A stretch of 64,000 bases of DNA from Phanerodontia chrysosporium (lineage: Eukaryota > Basidiomycota > Agaricomycetes > Polyporales > Phanerochaetaceae). Below the pieces are notes generated by a model. The model searched no databases. It was not told where the DNA came from and was given only the letters and a program-made list of their open reading frames with translations. Positions 45,573 to 56,185 of the stretch are shown piece after piece. Both the position numbers and the translations under genes were made by a program. The DNA lies in assembly GCA_001910725.1 (NCBI GenBank), contig MJGA01000011.1, forward strand, positions 248,001 to 312,000. The letters are read 5' to 3'. How positions within the stretch are numbered: the first letter of the stretch is position 1; each line of letters starts with the position of its first letter.

Positions 45573-46248
45573 ATGCTGAATGGTCTTCTTGACAGCTGTT
45601 ATCAGGTTAAGAAGTCCTTATGTCCGACCCCAGGGCTAGCGGCCTGGAGCCCTAGACTCGACGGCAGAAGGTGCACGCTAGAAGGCACAGTGTGAGTATT
45701 CGTTTCTCACTCGAGTGACTCCCTGTCTCACTGAGTTCTGCCTTTGCTTTTTTTACAGTCGCCGCGGATGTCGTTCACAGGCGACAAATGCACAGGTGGC
45801 CGGGTGGCTGGTTTGCTCTGTGGAAGGAGAGCCTATGAGTGATTTGCTCAAGCTCAGGCTTAAGGCTTCTGGGCTTCGGCAGTGGGGTGATGAGACGGGA
45901 GCTGTTCCCGACGATGCTTGGGAAAGCGTCGAGATCTGCGCTGGGAATGTCGGCACGTGCCGGATCTGCATCAGACCCGTTGTGGCGTTTGCCGCGAACA
46001 CCGCACGAAGCTTTCGTTCTAGACACCTCCCGCGCTCCCATCGCCCTGACGCCTGGGCAAGCACTGCACCAGGCCACATGCAGCAGCCTGCGAGTGCACT
46101 CACTTTTGCGACTGATTCTGGAGGAGCATGCGGCTCGTCAAGAGCTAGACCCCACAGGTCCATCTTCAAAGTGACTCGTCCAGAGCACATGCGCCTTGTG
46201 TCGGCCGCCGGCTACGTCGAGTCCGCGGCTCGCGTTATTGACGCATGA
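45573..46248 (+). CDS. Possible spliced orphan gene
   Basis: Candidate only. An ATG at 45573 opens a 39-codon exon ending at gt|gtgagt (45691). A 67-bp intron ends in a very strong pyrimidine-rich acceptor (tttgctttttttacag, to 45758), and the frame then stays open to a stop at 46248. The product of about 200 residues contains PMSDLLKLRLKASGLRQW and DDAWESVEICAGNVGTCR and resembles no family known to me. The support is the good donor and acceptor in matching phase; the minus strand is open over the same bases, which weakens the case. Confidence 0.3.
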
Positions 46249-46997
46249 AAGCATGGCACAGGGTCCAGCATCATGCATGGCGTACGCTTGCGAGTCCTGG
46301 CCATCTCGCCGATAACGCCCGGTGAAGCCTGCCATTGGCTCATCGTCTTCGTCGGAAAATGGTACGCTAAATGCGTAGCGATAACAAGCAAAGCGAGCTT
46401 CTAGGGAAGAAGAGTGTGCAGGGTACAGGAGTCAGTTATATAGTCACAAAGCAAAGTGCCAAGACTCCCACCGCTCCCTGACCCTACACACCAGCACAAC
46501 GGCACAACTTCGGGGAGAAGTCTTGAGCAAGCATCCGATATCGAGGATGACGACCAGTGGGCGAAAGAGCAGCGGCTGTAAGCCGGGCCGAGTGCGCGAT
46601 CGTTCAGCTACGTCTGCTGAGTAGGGTCTAGATCGTGAGCTTCTGTGTACTTGTGGGGAAGGTGTATACAATAGCGGGCTCGGACAGATTTAGAGAGTTG
46701 CCCCGTAGGCGGGTGGGTGCACGAACGGTAAATGGTGTGTATCGCCCTGACATGAGCAGAATAAAAAAAAAAAAAAAAAAAAAAGAACGCGAACTATGAG
46801 GCAGCAAGGGTAAGCAGGAGAGGATAAGGGGCAGATACAAGCGCCGACAATGACGAGGGCGTCGACGAGTTAGCGAGGTCGAAGCACGGGTTGAACGTCG
46901 AACGTGATGTCGAGGTGCGAGGTAAGGCCATCTCGCGGCGGAGTTCGGCGCCACCCTCACGTGGCTCATGTGGCTTAACAAGGCGCATCATTTTGAA
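46249..46997. other. Spacer with a 22-nt poly-A tract
   Basis: Promoter region of the DUF218 gene. Bases 46763-46784 are a pure A run. Nothing else recognised. Confidence 0.5.
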
Positions 46998-47007
46998 ATG
47001 ATGCGCC
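46982..47007. repeat. Perfect 12-bp inverted repeat over the start codon
   Basis: ggcgcatcattt, two bases, then aaatgatgcgcc. The right arm contains the putative start codon of the DUF218 gene, so the mRNA could fold a stable hairpin at the initiation site if the transcript starts upstream. Confidence 0.7.
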
Positions 47008-48224
47008 CCATTGCCCTCTTCGTAGCCGCGCGCTCCTCTCTTCACGACGGCGACGACGACGGGAATGATCCTCCCGACCCCAGTCTCCTTCCACACAAAA
47101 CGTGGCTCGACGGCGCGCTTGCAGCGACCCTGCGGGAGGTTCTGCTTACCCGGGCACGCATAACCAACCTCGGGCTCTGCATCCTCCTCGGCCTTGCTGC
47201 TCTCTCGCTCTTTGCCCACCTCGTCCGCTGGCTCTCATCGTCCCCATCATGCTTCGTCTCAGGCACTTTGCAACCGCTTCCTGAGCTCCGGATAGTTGAG
47301 CACGACTCGCAGCTACAGTCGCTCGACCACCTCGTCCTGGTCCCTGGGCACGCCATCTGGACGGGTGAGCGTCCAGGGCACGTCCTGGACCCCGCAAACT
47401 GGTTGCTCGAACCGTACCAGGCAACGCGGGGACGCATTGAGGCGTTCTACAACCACATCGCGCGCGGGTGAGTGGTCTGACCAGGTGCTTACCGGAATCG
47501 GTGCCAATCGCTGTGGGGACAGTATAGAAGTCGCATTGGGCGATGAGCACGCGCTGCTCGTATTCAGCGGGTGAGTATCGCCATTTTTTCAACCTCTCTG
47601 GCACGCATGAACACCGGAGAAAGCGGCCAGACGAAGAAAACATCTACAACGACTGAGGCCGAGTCGTACCTGCGGCTCGCGCGCGCCGCGAAGCTGCTGC
47701 CGGACGACCACCTTGCACGCGCAACGACCGAGGACGCCGCGCTTGACTCGTACCAAAACCTGCTCTTCTCCATCGCCCGCTTCCACGAGTACACCGGCCG
47801 CTGGCCTGCGCGCATCACCGTCGTGGGCTACGAGTTCAAGCGTCGGCGCTTTACCGAGCTGCACCGCGCCGCGCTGCGCTGGCCCGAGGCGCGCTTCCAC
47901 TACATTGGCATCGACGCTGCGAATGAGGACCTGACTGCCGCGCAGAATGGCGAGGTGCGTGGCGCACGTGTGTGCGAGAAAGTGCCTCCGCTGACTTGCC
48001 CGGGTGCAGAGAGAAAACGGGTTCCTGCCGTACGCCCAGGACGTATACGGCTGCCACGACTTCCTGCTCGCCAAGCGGCGTTCGCGCAACGTCGCGAAGC
48101 GCTTCCATTCGTACTTTTCCTCGTCTCCCGAGCTCGCCGGCCTCTTCAATTGGTGTCCGGGCCCGACGAGGGTGGTCAGACCGCACTATACACGGGACCA
48201 CTCCCTTGGGACCACCTTCGCTAG
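46998..48224 (+). CDS. DUF218-domain membrane protein, apparent -1 frameshift
   Basis: Protein of the DUF218 (SanA/YdcF-like) family, which in fungi is uncharacterised. A membrane helix near residues 50-70 (TNLGLCILLGLAALSLFAHL) precedes the domain: SLDHLVLVPGHAIWTGERPG, DEHALLVFSGGQTKKTSTTT with EAESYLRLA, DSYQNLLFSIARFHEYTG, ARITVVGYEFKRRRFTELH and HDFLLAKRRSRNVAKRFHSY. Exons 46998-47467, 47523-47570, 47624-47954 and 48010-48224 sum to 1064 nt, one short. The slip is at CCC 48162-48164, where NWCPGP must continue in the next frame as DEGGQTALYTGPLPWDHLR. The start is a double ATG inside a perfect inverted repeat; an in-frame start at 46968 is possible. Confidence 0.75.
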
Positions 48225-48665
48225 GCACGGACTATTTGCGGACTATACGTAGAGAGGTGTGTCTGGACTTCTGCTCTTTGAGACTACTTAGACTGGGGTT
48301 GTAGATTAATATCGCGACTATTGTCGTTTACTGTATGCGTTGCTTGTATTCACACGCTATCCGTTCTCACGAGTATCGTGCGCGATGGTCGGTGTACTCG
48401 CGGACTTCGAGTCTGTTTGGGCTCTTCTCCTGACTAATCTTCTGAGGCTGGCGTCGGTATTGCACGCCACGACATAGCGAATGGCGGCAGCGTAGACAAC
48501 ATAATATCGGCGTCTGCATGGAAATTCATCACATACGGCATCCTTCTTTCCCATTTGAGCAGACAAAAGCGAGGTCGTACTGGCGCCTCCACGCGTCGCT
48601 GCACTTTCCTCTTGACTACCACCTTCCCGAGCGTCGTGCACTTACATCTCACACAGTTACTGGAC
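48225..48665. other. Spacer, nothing seen
   Basis: Between two genes on the same strand; should contain the 3' UTR of the DUF218 gene and the promoter of the MYND gene. Confidence 0.5.
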
Positions 48666-50744
48666 ATGGACGTGCCGACTCTGGGATCTCGCCGGGACGG
48701 GTCCCTCTTGAACGAGGTCGGGTGTGCAGCGTTTTCGGCGGGCGTACAGGCAGAGAGTTGCGACAAGAGTGGTACCCAGATGTGTTCCAGTGTACGTTCG
48801 TCCAGCATATAGCCATCCCACATCTCATGACCCCATCGTCCGCTAGTGTCGTCTCGTCAAGGTCGGTCCCAGTTGTGGCGCGCCACCGCATCACGCGCTG
48901 ACCAGCACGGCAGTACTGCTCTGTTGCATGCCAGGGCAAACATTGGAGTACACATAAGCGCGACTGCAGGAGCCCGTTTCGCAAGCCGGATTGGCGTCCG
49001 AGCTGGACGCGCCCCGACGGCCCGCCGGGCATATTCATCTTGGATGGCGATCTCAATGGCGATCCGAGCCACGCTTCGTGGAGCCCTTATTGCGCGTACG
49101 ACTGCATCAACGCTGCGCATAACGAAGGACCGCAGGCGGCGGAGACGGACTTCACTCTGTGTTTTGCTGGTACGTGGTCGAGGGTGGCTAGTCAGACTTG
49201 ATAGCATGACCTTGGTATCTAGCTGAAGGCGGACTGATCAACATGGTCGCCACCGTCAATGCTCTGCCGTCGGGATATAGTGCGCAGTTCCAGGCGATCG
49301 TCAACAACGAGCGACCGAGCGTCTCTGCGAGAGATGCTGTTATCCTCCACTGCTTGCTCCACCCAAGCTTCGCCCCTGAAGAGGCGGCGGAGTTCTGCAC
49401 TCACTTGATGTACTCGACAGCTCTGACACCTGCACAAGCTAAGGAATTACGAGACCGGCATATATTCTTGTCAAACGGTGTTAACGATCGGTCACCCTCG
49501 CAGGACTTCTTTGGTGGACGGCTTCGCGTGTGGCACACCGCGCTGCAGCCGCTTGACGAAGTCATGAAGTCGACGTATACGCAGGAACAAGCGCAGAAGG
49601 CCATGTACGACGCGCTGCACTATGACGGGCGGATGCAATACGTCGAGAAGAACATTTGGCCGCTGAGGCCTCCACATCGCATGGCCGAGATCAAGCTCCG
49701 CGCCACTGGTGTCTTACTACCGTTTGGCGAGTCTAATGAACACTTCACCGAACCTAACCGGTAAGCCACGGTGTCCATCAGCGCCTCGAGTATTGCCCAC
49801 TCACGCATGCCAGACTACTTTTCAGCGAGGACGGCCGATGGGTCAACACTCGGGGCCTGCGGCCGTACAGCAGTTGGGACATGCGCGAGGCGATGGCCTC
49901 TGCGGCGACGCACGGCTGCCACGATGAAGACCTCGCCGGGTGCCTGTTCTTCTACGTGAAGGCGCAGCTCGCCGAGTTCGCGCGGCGCGCGCGCGCCTGG
50001 CGTGTCCGCGTGTTCCTCACGCACTTTGACGATGGGTTCAAGCTCGGCTGCGGCCTCGCGCGCGCGGACCCGGAGCTCGCGCCGTTCAGGCACGGCTGCT
50101 TCGACCGCGTCGACCTCTCCCCGGACGTCGTCGACAACGTGGAGGCCGAGCACCGCGAGCTCGTGCTGCGCACGTTCTGCGCACTCCTCAGCCACACGAA
50201 TCCGCACGCGACGCTGCTCATGCGCACTGCGAGGTGGTTTGTGCGCCGGCCTGGCGCGCGTGCTGCGCCTGGCTTGGGTGCCGGTGACCCTCCTAGTGGC
50301 AGGCATGCTGAGTTGGAGGGGTACTTGCGCAAGCTTGCGGGGTATCTCGTGCGTAACTTTCTTTAGCTCACATGTAGTGCGCTGGATGATTTTCCTTTTA
50401 CCTTGATATTTTGCAGGACTTTGACATTGACGACCCCGAGCGTCAGGGCGAAAAGCAGATGTTGATCCAAGTCATGATGATGGATGCGTGGCATGACAAC
50501 CAACCAGCGTTCGAAGGATATCTGCGGGAGTGTAAAGTCCAAGAGATCCTGGAAAGGTATAAGTTTCGTCTCAAGTCCCAGAACACGGTAACGCCGTCGG
50601 CGAGTACAGCTCGATCTGTAACATGATGTCTCCGTTAACCTCATGGTATAGAGACTCGATTGGCCCCTTTCAGGAAGACCCAAGGCACTCCCAGGGCTGT
50701 CGAAGGAGGACTGGTACTTGCTAGGTGCGTGTCAATGTCTCTAA
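48666..50744 (+). CDS. MYND zinc-finger / DUF4470 protein with a 15-nt exon
   Basis: Cytoplasmic or nuclear protein of unknown function with an amino-terminal MYND zinc finger followed by a DUF4470-type region common in basidiomycetes. Seven exons (48666-48791, 48847-48861, 48914-49169, 49223-49760, 49814-50348, 50417-50587, 50652-50744) total 1734 nt, 577 residues, with no frame defect. The finger is assembled from three exons: SCDKSGTQMCSS, then the 15-nt exon coding CRLVK, then YCSVACQGKHWSTHKRDC, so that all zinc ligands (C, C, C, C, C, C, H, C) are in place. Downstream are YDCINAAHNEGPQAAETDF, INMVATVNALPSGY, ILHCLLHPSFAPEEAAEF with HLMYSTALTPAQ, and RVFLTHFDDGFKLGCGLARA. Exact carboxy terminus (YLLGACQCL) is less certain. 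Confidence 0.8.
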
Positions 50745-51260
50745 AGGGCTTCTGAATTGTCTCCGAGTCGATGCTCATCTTCGTCTCGGCGTACTAGCAT
50801 GTGTTGGTCAACATACCTTTCTGGACAGAATCTTTGAGATTGGCAGAAAGAAGTAAGAGAGGCCTTGAAAGGACCCGATGTACCGTACGTGCAAACAGAA
50901 AGCCCACTATATAGCAACAACGTGCCATGCAGCTGCTGGCCTCGTTCGTGTCTCCAGCGTCTATCTCGCTGACACGTGTGGCACGTGGTTCGGCGGCGGG
51001 CTCTAAGCTGCAGACAACTGTATCTCATCGACTGCCATGACCTCCTGGAGATTTTCTGCTGGAGTGCATCCCAAAATGAGTCCAGTACGTCGTAGACTGC
51101 GCTTTGTGCCATGATCAAATCATTCTGAAGCGCTATCATCTGCGCAATCAGGTGCCAGTGCTCTGGCCGCTCGATTCTCGCCACCCCGGTTGCAGCCACC
51201 AAGTCACTCTCGCCCTTTTGTTCCCTCTCGACTGTTACCTCTACCCCCAGCTTCGATGCG
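50745..51260. other. Spacer, one uncertain minus-strand open frame
   Basis: The minus strand is open at 50741-51202 (RIERPEHWHLIAQMIALQND near its start) but has no family match or splice support, and it covers the promoter of the next gene. Confidence 0.3.
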
Positions 51261-53638
51261 ATGTCCGCTCATCCAGTTGTAGGCGCAATGCCTCCTGAGG
51301 TTTTTCTCCAGACGTTCATGGACATGGGTGCAACCTTGCCACAAGCACCGCACGTCGACTACAGCGGAGTTCTGCAAACAAAATCAGCCGCAGAGATGTG
51401 CGAGAAATTTGTGAGTTATTTAATCTAGGTGCAACAGGTAGCCCAGCGCAGCTAAATGGACGGCTGCAGATTCGCGCCACCGAAAGGTCGAACGTATGTC
51501 CCGCCCTTCGTCTGTTCGTTACGCGAACAAAGATGGAAAAGGGGAAGGTAGCGCGTGTAAGGGATAAAATACAACCATGCCCGGAAACTACACCATCTGT
51601 GCCACTGGCACAAGTTCTTGGTGTCGATTCGGAGGAGAGTCCGGACTTGTATCCACTCATGGGCGCGCGCAGGCGGCCCAAACCAAGACGAGGCGCGAAG
51701 AAGAAGAGGTCTCTAGTGGAATACTTTAACTTTGCTACGGCTCTACTGGGGATCGAGGCGCATCACTCTTTCGACGCGGACCCCTTCGACGATCATGTTC
51801 TCGAGCCATCGAACGGGACGCCCACATCATCGTCCATCGCGAAATCTCCCAGTGGTCGCGAGTCGGTCCTCTTGCCGTCTCATAATTCCTTGCCTCCTCA
51901 GGTCTCTGCGTCTCACAGGAAAAGCTCATCTTCCAATCCCCCATGTATCCGCAAGCCCTTCGACAACCCAACTGCTGCCGGCACAGCTGCGTGCAGGGCT
52001 CTCATGTCGCACGCCAAGGCACAGTTTGCCCGTCAGCACCGGGTGTTTACGTTTCAGCTGATTCTGGTTCACCGTTGGGCCAGGCTCGTTCGCTGGGATC
52101 GCTCAGGTGCTGTTGTCACAAGACGATTTGACTACGTGGCGAATCCGGAGCACCTTTGCGAGTTCTTGTGGCGGTTCAGTCACATGACGGATGAGCAACG
52201 AGGATGGGACCCTTCGGTCAGCGTCGCAAGCAGGACTGAAGTCGCTCGGTTCAAGACTGCGATCGCGACCTTCTTGCGCGAGTCCTCGTCCGCGCCAGCT
52301 CGTGCTGTACCAAACGCCCAACGCTCTCTCGACGTCACTCGGACTTTCCCCTTCTGGCGGATACAAGTCGCGAACCCGTCCTCAGGACAGCAAACGTACC
52401 TGATCGTGAACCGACCTTTTGCAGGCACGTTCTCATTGCGAGGAGGGCGACGCGTGCATATCTAGCGTACGACGCATCGCGCGACAAGCTCGTATTCTTC
52501 AAGGATTTCTGGCGCGACGTCGATGCGCCCCTTCGTCCCGAGTTTGACACCTTCGAGCAGCTGCGAGTGCATGGGGTGCCGCATGTCCCCGCCGTGTTGT
52601 ATGGCGGCGATGTGCTGGACTTGACTGGGAGGGCACAGGAGACGAACGCCCAGATATGGGCCAGGGTTGCAGACGACTGGCGTGTCACTGGCCTAGTGTT
52701 CCACAAGTATGTCCATCATCGCATCGTCCAGGACATCGCATACCCATTGGAGTCTGTCCGTGATGAGCGAGAGCTCGTCCAGGCGCTGCACGATGTCTTG
52801 TGTGGTGAGTACTCCGCTCCATGCATTCTGTCATTGAAGGCTCAACTCGCAGTGACAGCAATGTCGAAAGCGTCCGAAATCGGTATTCTCCACCGCGACA
52901 TTAGTGCTAAAAATGTCATGCTCGCTGCAGATGGCCGTGGAATCCTCAACGACTGGGACCATGCGGGGACTGAGACGGAACGCGCACCACGTGTAGTGAG
53001 TCTTAGTCCGTGCGTCTCATCGACCGACTAGAAAGCGGACTCACTCGAATAGGGGACGTGGTGGTTCATGTCAGTGCGGCTCTTGCGAAGCGCCCGACAG
53101 GATGCACGAGCTCATCGACGACCTCGAGGCTGTCTTTTGGGTCTTGATCTTTTCTACCCTCAAGCTCTTCCCGCAACCAGACACTGAGTTCCCCGAGAAC
53201 CTGTTCGACTACCGGACGCGAGACAAATTGGGCCGCTCAATAGGCGGGCAAGACAAGCGCAGATACCTCGAGCAGGCGGCCTACAATCGCATACAACTGA
53301 ATTGCGACGCGCTTCGAGAGCTTATTAGCGACTGCGGCGACGCATGGAGCCTTTTCTACCTAAGGGACGAACTTCCCCAGTCCAGGGGCGACGCGATCGA
53401 CGAGCTCTTTGCGGACTGTGCTCAGGACGTCGCCGCGACGTCGTTTTGGATACAAAAGTTTGCCGCGGCCCTCGACAAGCTGCCCAAGCCGACACCTCCT
53501 GTCAAGCCGCGCAATGCTCCTACTTGTCATGGTGCACAATCCTCATTGCCAACCAAACGAAAGGTCCGGAATAGTGGGCCTGACGACGCGGAACCCCTGC
53601 GCAGGTCTAAAAGGCTGAAGAACTCAGCACGGCCATAG
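51261..53638 (+). CDS. FunK1-type protein kinase, apparent frameshifts
   Basis: Fungal-type protein kinase (FunK1), a family expanded in mushrooms. Exons 51261-51410, 51470-52804, 52853-52995 and 53053-53638 total 2214 nt. Family marks: LVEYFNFATALLGIE, RQHRVFTFQLILVHRWARLV, RWDRSGAVVTRRFDYV, LVFFKDFWRDVDAPLRPE, the catalytic loop HRDISAKNVML, the DFG counterpart NDWDHAG, and HELIDDLEAVFWVLIF. An intron can be placed at 51411-51469. Frame slips: GGG 52445-52447 between the end of NRPFAGTFSLRG and RAYLAYDASRDKLVF; CCC 53093-53095 before DRMHELIDDL; and one unlocated slip between 53060 and 53090 near TWWFMS. Three missing bases would restore whole codons (739). Substrates of FunK1 kinases are unknown. 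The tail is basic with an RRSKRLK patch, possibly a nuclear signal. Confidence 0.82.
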
Positions 53639-53729
53639 GAGCGCGCCGTTCACCTCTCCTCGATTGATCATACTAGAGACGGTGTCAGCTGCATTGGACG
53701 CTTCTGTATACTGTCGTAACGCTTCCAAG
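53639..53729. other. Short spacer after the kinase
   Basis: Probable kinase 3' UTR; nothing else seen. Confidence 0.4.
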
Positions 53730-53880
53730 CGCTGTCCTGGCGCGGACTCTCCTGTGTCCTCTGGATCAGTATCCCGCGAGCACAAGACTCACGGGGGAAA
53801 CCAACACGCTGCTCTCTCGACAACCATCGACCTCGCGTGAATGACTCGTCTGATATGCTGTACTAATATCGAGTCAAAAT
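53730..53880 (+). repeat. Dispersed repeat tail, copy B
   Basis: Starts gtcctggcgcggac like 38950 and keeps the same order of blocks: tcctctggatcagtatccc, then gggggaaaccaacacgctg. It lacks the long hairpin array; only one short hairpin (gcgcttccaagcgc region at 53715-53730) precedes it. Confidence 0.5.
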
Positions 53881-54027
53881 CTATCCTCACGCTTCTGCGT
53901 TTGTTTGTTTGGATGCTTTATAACGTCGATGGACTTTACTAAATGGGATGCACCTCTTAAAGGATGATCGGGGATACCAACAGGTTGCAGTGAGCGGTAT
54001 CAAGGGGGTCGCGGCGCCAGGTGCCAG

Positions 54028-55107
54028 GTGCCAGGGGACGGAGGCCGTCAGCGCTTCAGCCGCCGCGTTTCCTTCCTGTGCCCACGTTGCCTGCGCGTGG
54101 CCTCGCCCTCTCATGCGCGTTGCAAGGACCTCCACCCATCGTCTCATCCTCAGGCAGTATCGAACAATCATTCTCTGGCATGCCTCGTCTCCTATACACT
54201 ACCGATAATCATTGACGTTTATCCTCTATGTGACCCGCTGTCGGTGACCTTCGGCCTAGCTCATCAATCTTTCGAGTCCACATCAACCGCGATATTACGC
54301 GGCACTCGCGAGGCGAAGCGTCTGCATTATGATCTGCGAGCTAATCTTCAGCTTAACAACGCGTGCCCCGGATATGCACACCCACAACCGTACATAATGG
54401 TGCACGCGCACCGCTGTCCAGGAAGCGCCACCTGTCGTCAGCCCATGCGTGCTGACGAGCACTGCGGGTCGAGGTACGATGCTCAGCATATGTTTGGGGT
54501 CAGCCTTAACACCTGGCTGCCGCTTCAACGTATTTTGACTCTTTTTAGGACATGTGATATTGGCAACAATGTTGGAGGACTCCGTGCGATCTCCGTACTC
54601 ACTCGCGACGGTCCAAGGAGCCGTCCTGTCACCAAATACGCGTATACAGATTCTTTGGCGCGCCGGGCTTATAGTCACTTTACTCGCTGTGTCGCTTACG
54701 GGGGCAATTCGGCTGCTTTTGCTCGCCGCGCTGTCGAAGCATGTCGGGACTTGTGGCTGGACCAACACCACGTTGTTGACGGCTTGCGTAGTTCCTGCGA
54801 CAACTTAAGCCTTGCTGGCCCGAACACGTGTCATACATGTGTTGTTCTTGAACGCTTTTGGGTCCACAAGGCCCACCAACCGATGCTTAAATCCATTCGT
54901 TCTTCGCCTATGCGTCAGGTGCGCAGCATGCTTGACGCCGTTACGCCGTCTCACGAACTTGTCAACGCAGCATTGCTCTACCGCTCGCTGTGGGTTCCTG
55001 CTTCAACAATTCAATTCATATTCATACACTCTCGCGGAAAGCGATCCAGAAATCTTGACGGCATGAGTCGACAAAGCGCTTCGGCGGCATCTCATGCCTG
55101 GCTGTAG
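54028..55107 (+). CDS. Long open frame of doubtful coding value
   Basis: A 359-codon uninterrupted frame in a repeat-like region. No family, signal peptide or domain was recognised. The composition is rich in R, S, H and C, and other frames are also open in parts (54554-54808 on plus, 54295-54771 on minus), which argues for chance or for a decayed element. Listed because of its length. Confidence 0.2.
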   Translation: MPGDGGRQRFSRRVSFLCPRCLRVASPSHARCKDLHPSSHPQAVSNNHSLACLVSYTLPIIIDVYPLCDPLSVTFGLAHQSFESTSTAILRGTREAKRLHYDLRANLQLNNACPGYAHPQPYIMVHAHRCPGSATCRQPMRADEHCGSRYDAQHMFGVSLNTWLPLQRILTLFRTCDIGNNVGGLRAISVLTRDGPRSRPVTKYAYTDSLARRAYSHFTRCVAYGGNSAAFARRAVEACRDLWLDQHHVVDGLRSSCDNLSLAGPNTCHTCVVLERFWVHKAHQPMLKSIRSSPMRQVRSMLDAVTPSHELVNAALLYRSLWVPASTIQFIFIHSRGKRSRNLDGMSRQSASAASHAWL

Positions 55108-55728
55108 ATCCTGTATACTGGCAATGAGCCGCAGTACGTCACCTCTGCCCCTACGCCTGTTTCTTACACTCATATCAGGAGTTTGGTTAGTGTTGTGCAA
55201 GCTTAGCCAACGCTTCCGTTCGATCACGAACTAAGGAAACTGGTTACACTGTAACAAGCCTCAGCTCTTCGGTGGAACTACAGAGTCTGGCACCTCAGAG
55301 TAGTTTCTCGGCTCGGTTATCGCTACGTCCTCGGAACGTGCCGAACCGATCACGAATAGAAACCTAATTATTGCCGCCTTGGTCAGCTCTTGACCGCATC
55401 GTCGCTGTCTCTGAATCAGATCATGAGCATATCGTCCATGCTTTCAGTCTCACTGCTGCTGCAGCGTCCTCCAGACGTGTCTGCAATATGCTTGTTGTTC
55501 TGGATCGACTGCGAGCGTAATGTGAGCACCACCCTCTCCCCCATTTAAAGGCAAGATCAAGTCGATCCTAGGAACAGAGTCTTCCCACGGAGATAGCGTG
55601 CCTTCAGTCTCCCATGTACTCTGACTCATTGTTTGACCCCTTGCATGCAGCTGACGACGCTCACCCTCGCATGGCCCTACTCTTCCTCACCATGTCCTTC
55701 CCCCCTCAATATCACCATCAGGTCTATA
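55108..55728. other. Spacer, nothing recognised
   Basis: No coding pattern or clear repeat between the long open frame and the LINE fragment. Confidence 0.4.
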
Positions 55729-56185
55729 CTTCACTGGCTGGGACGATTTCGGAAGCCCGTGGGAAGGCTCACCGCGGTACACCAGATTCCAACGCATCGA
55801 CACCTCACTCCCGTCGAAAACCTACGAAGCACTCACCGACAACCTCCCACGCCGACACGCAGCACTGCTCATCCAACTCCACACCGGACACGCACCCCTC
55901 TACAAGCACCTGCACCGCATCAACTGCGTACCCTCCCCTACCTGCCCTGCATGTGAAGACGCCCCCGAGACCGTCGAGCACTACCTACTTTATTGCCAAG
56001 CACACGAACCCGCCCGGTTCCACCTTTACTTCGATGGAGGGCCCCGCACCCGGAGTCTCACCGCCCTGCTTGGAGATCGCTCTCTCCTCCGACCCCTGTT
56101 CCGATACATACACCGGACCGGACGTTTCAAAGAACACCTCGGAGACGCGCCAGTGCCCGACGTCTCGACGCAGACCAAGAAGTGA
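55729..56185 (+). mobile_element. 5'-truncated LINE (non-LTR retrotransposon), polyprotein 3' end
   Basis: Only the carboxy-terminal end of a LINE polyprotein is present: SPRYTRFQRIDTSLPSKTY, PRRHAALLIQLHTGHAPLYK, HLHRINC, the terminal zinc knuckle CPACEDAPETVEHYLLYC (CxxC-x8-H-x4-C), and LLRPLFRYIHRTGRFKEH before a stop at 56183-56185. This segment reads in one frame. Endonuclease and reverse transcriptase domains are missing, as expected from incomplete reverse transcription. Sequence to about 56.5 kb may be its 3' UTR. No poly-A tail or target duplication was identified. Confidence 0.75.

Noticed and set aside
50741..51202. 153-codon minus-strand open frame between the MYND and FunK1 genes
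   Set aside because: No homology, no splice support, and it covers the needed promoter and 3' UTR space; kept only as a note.
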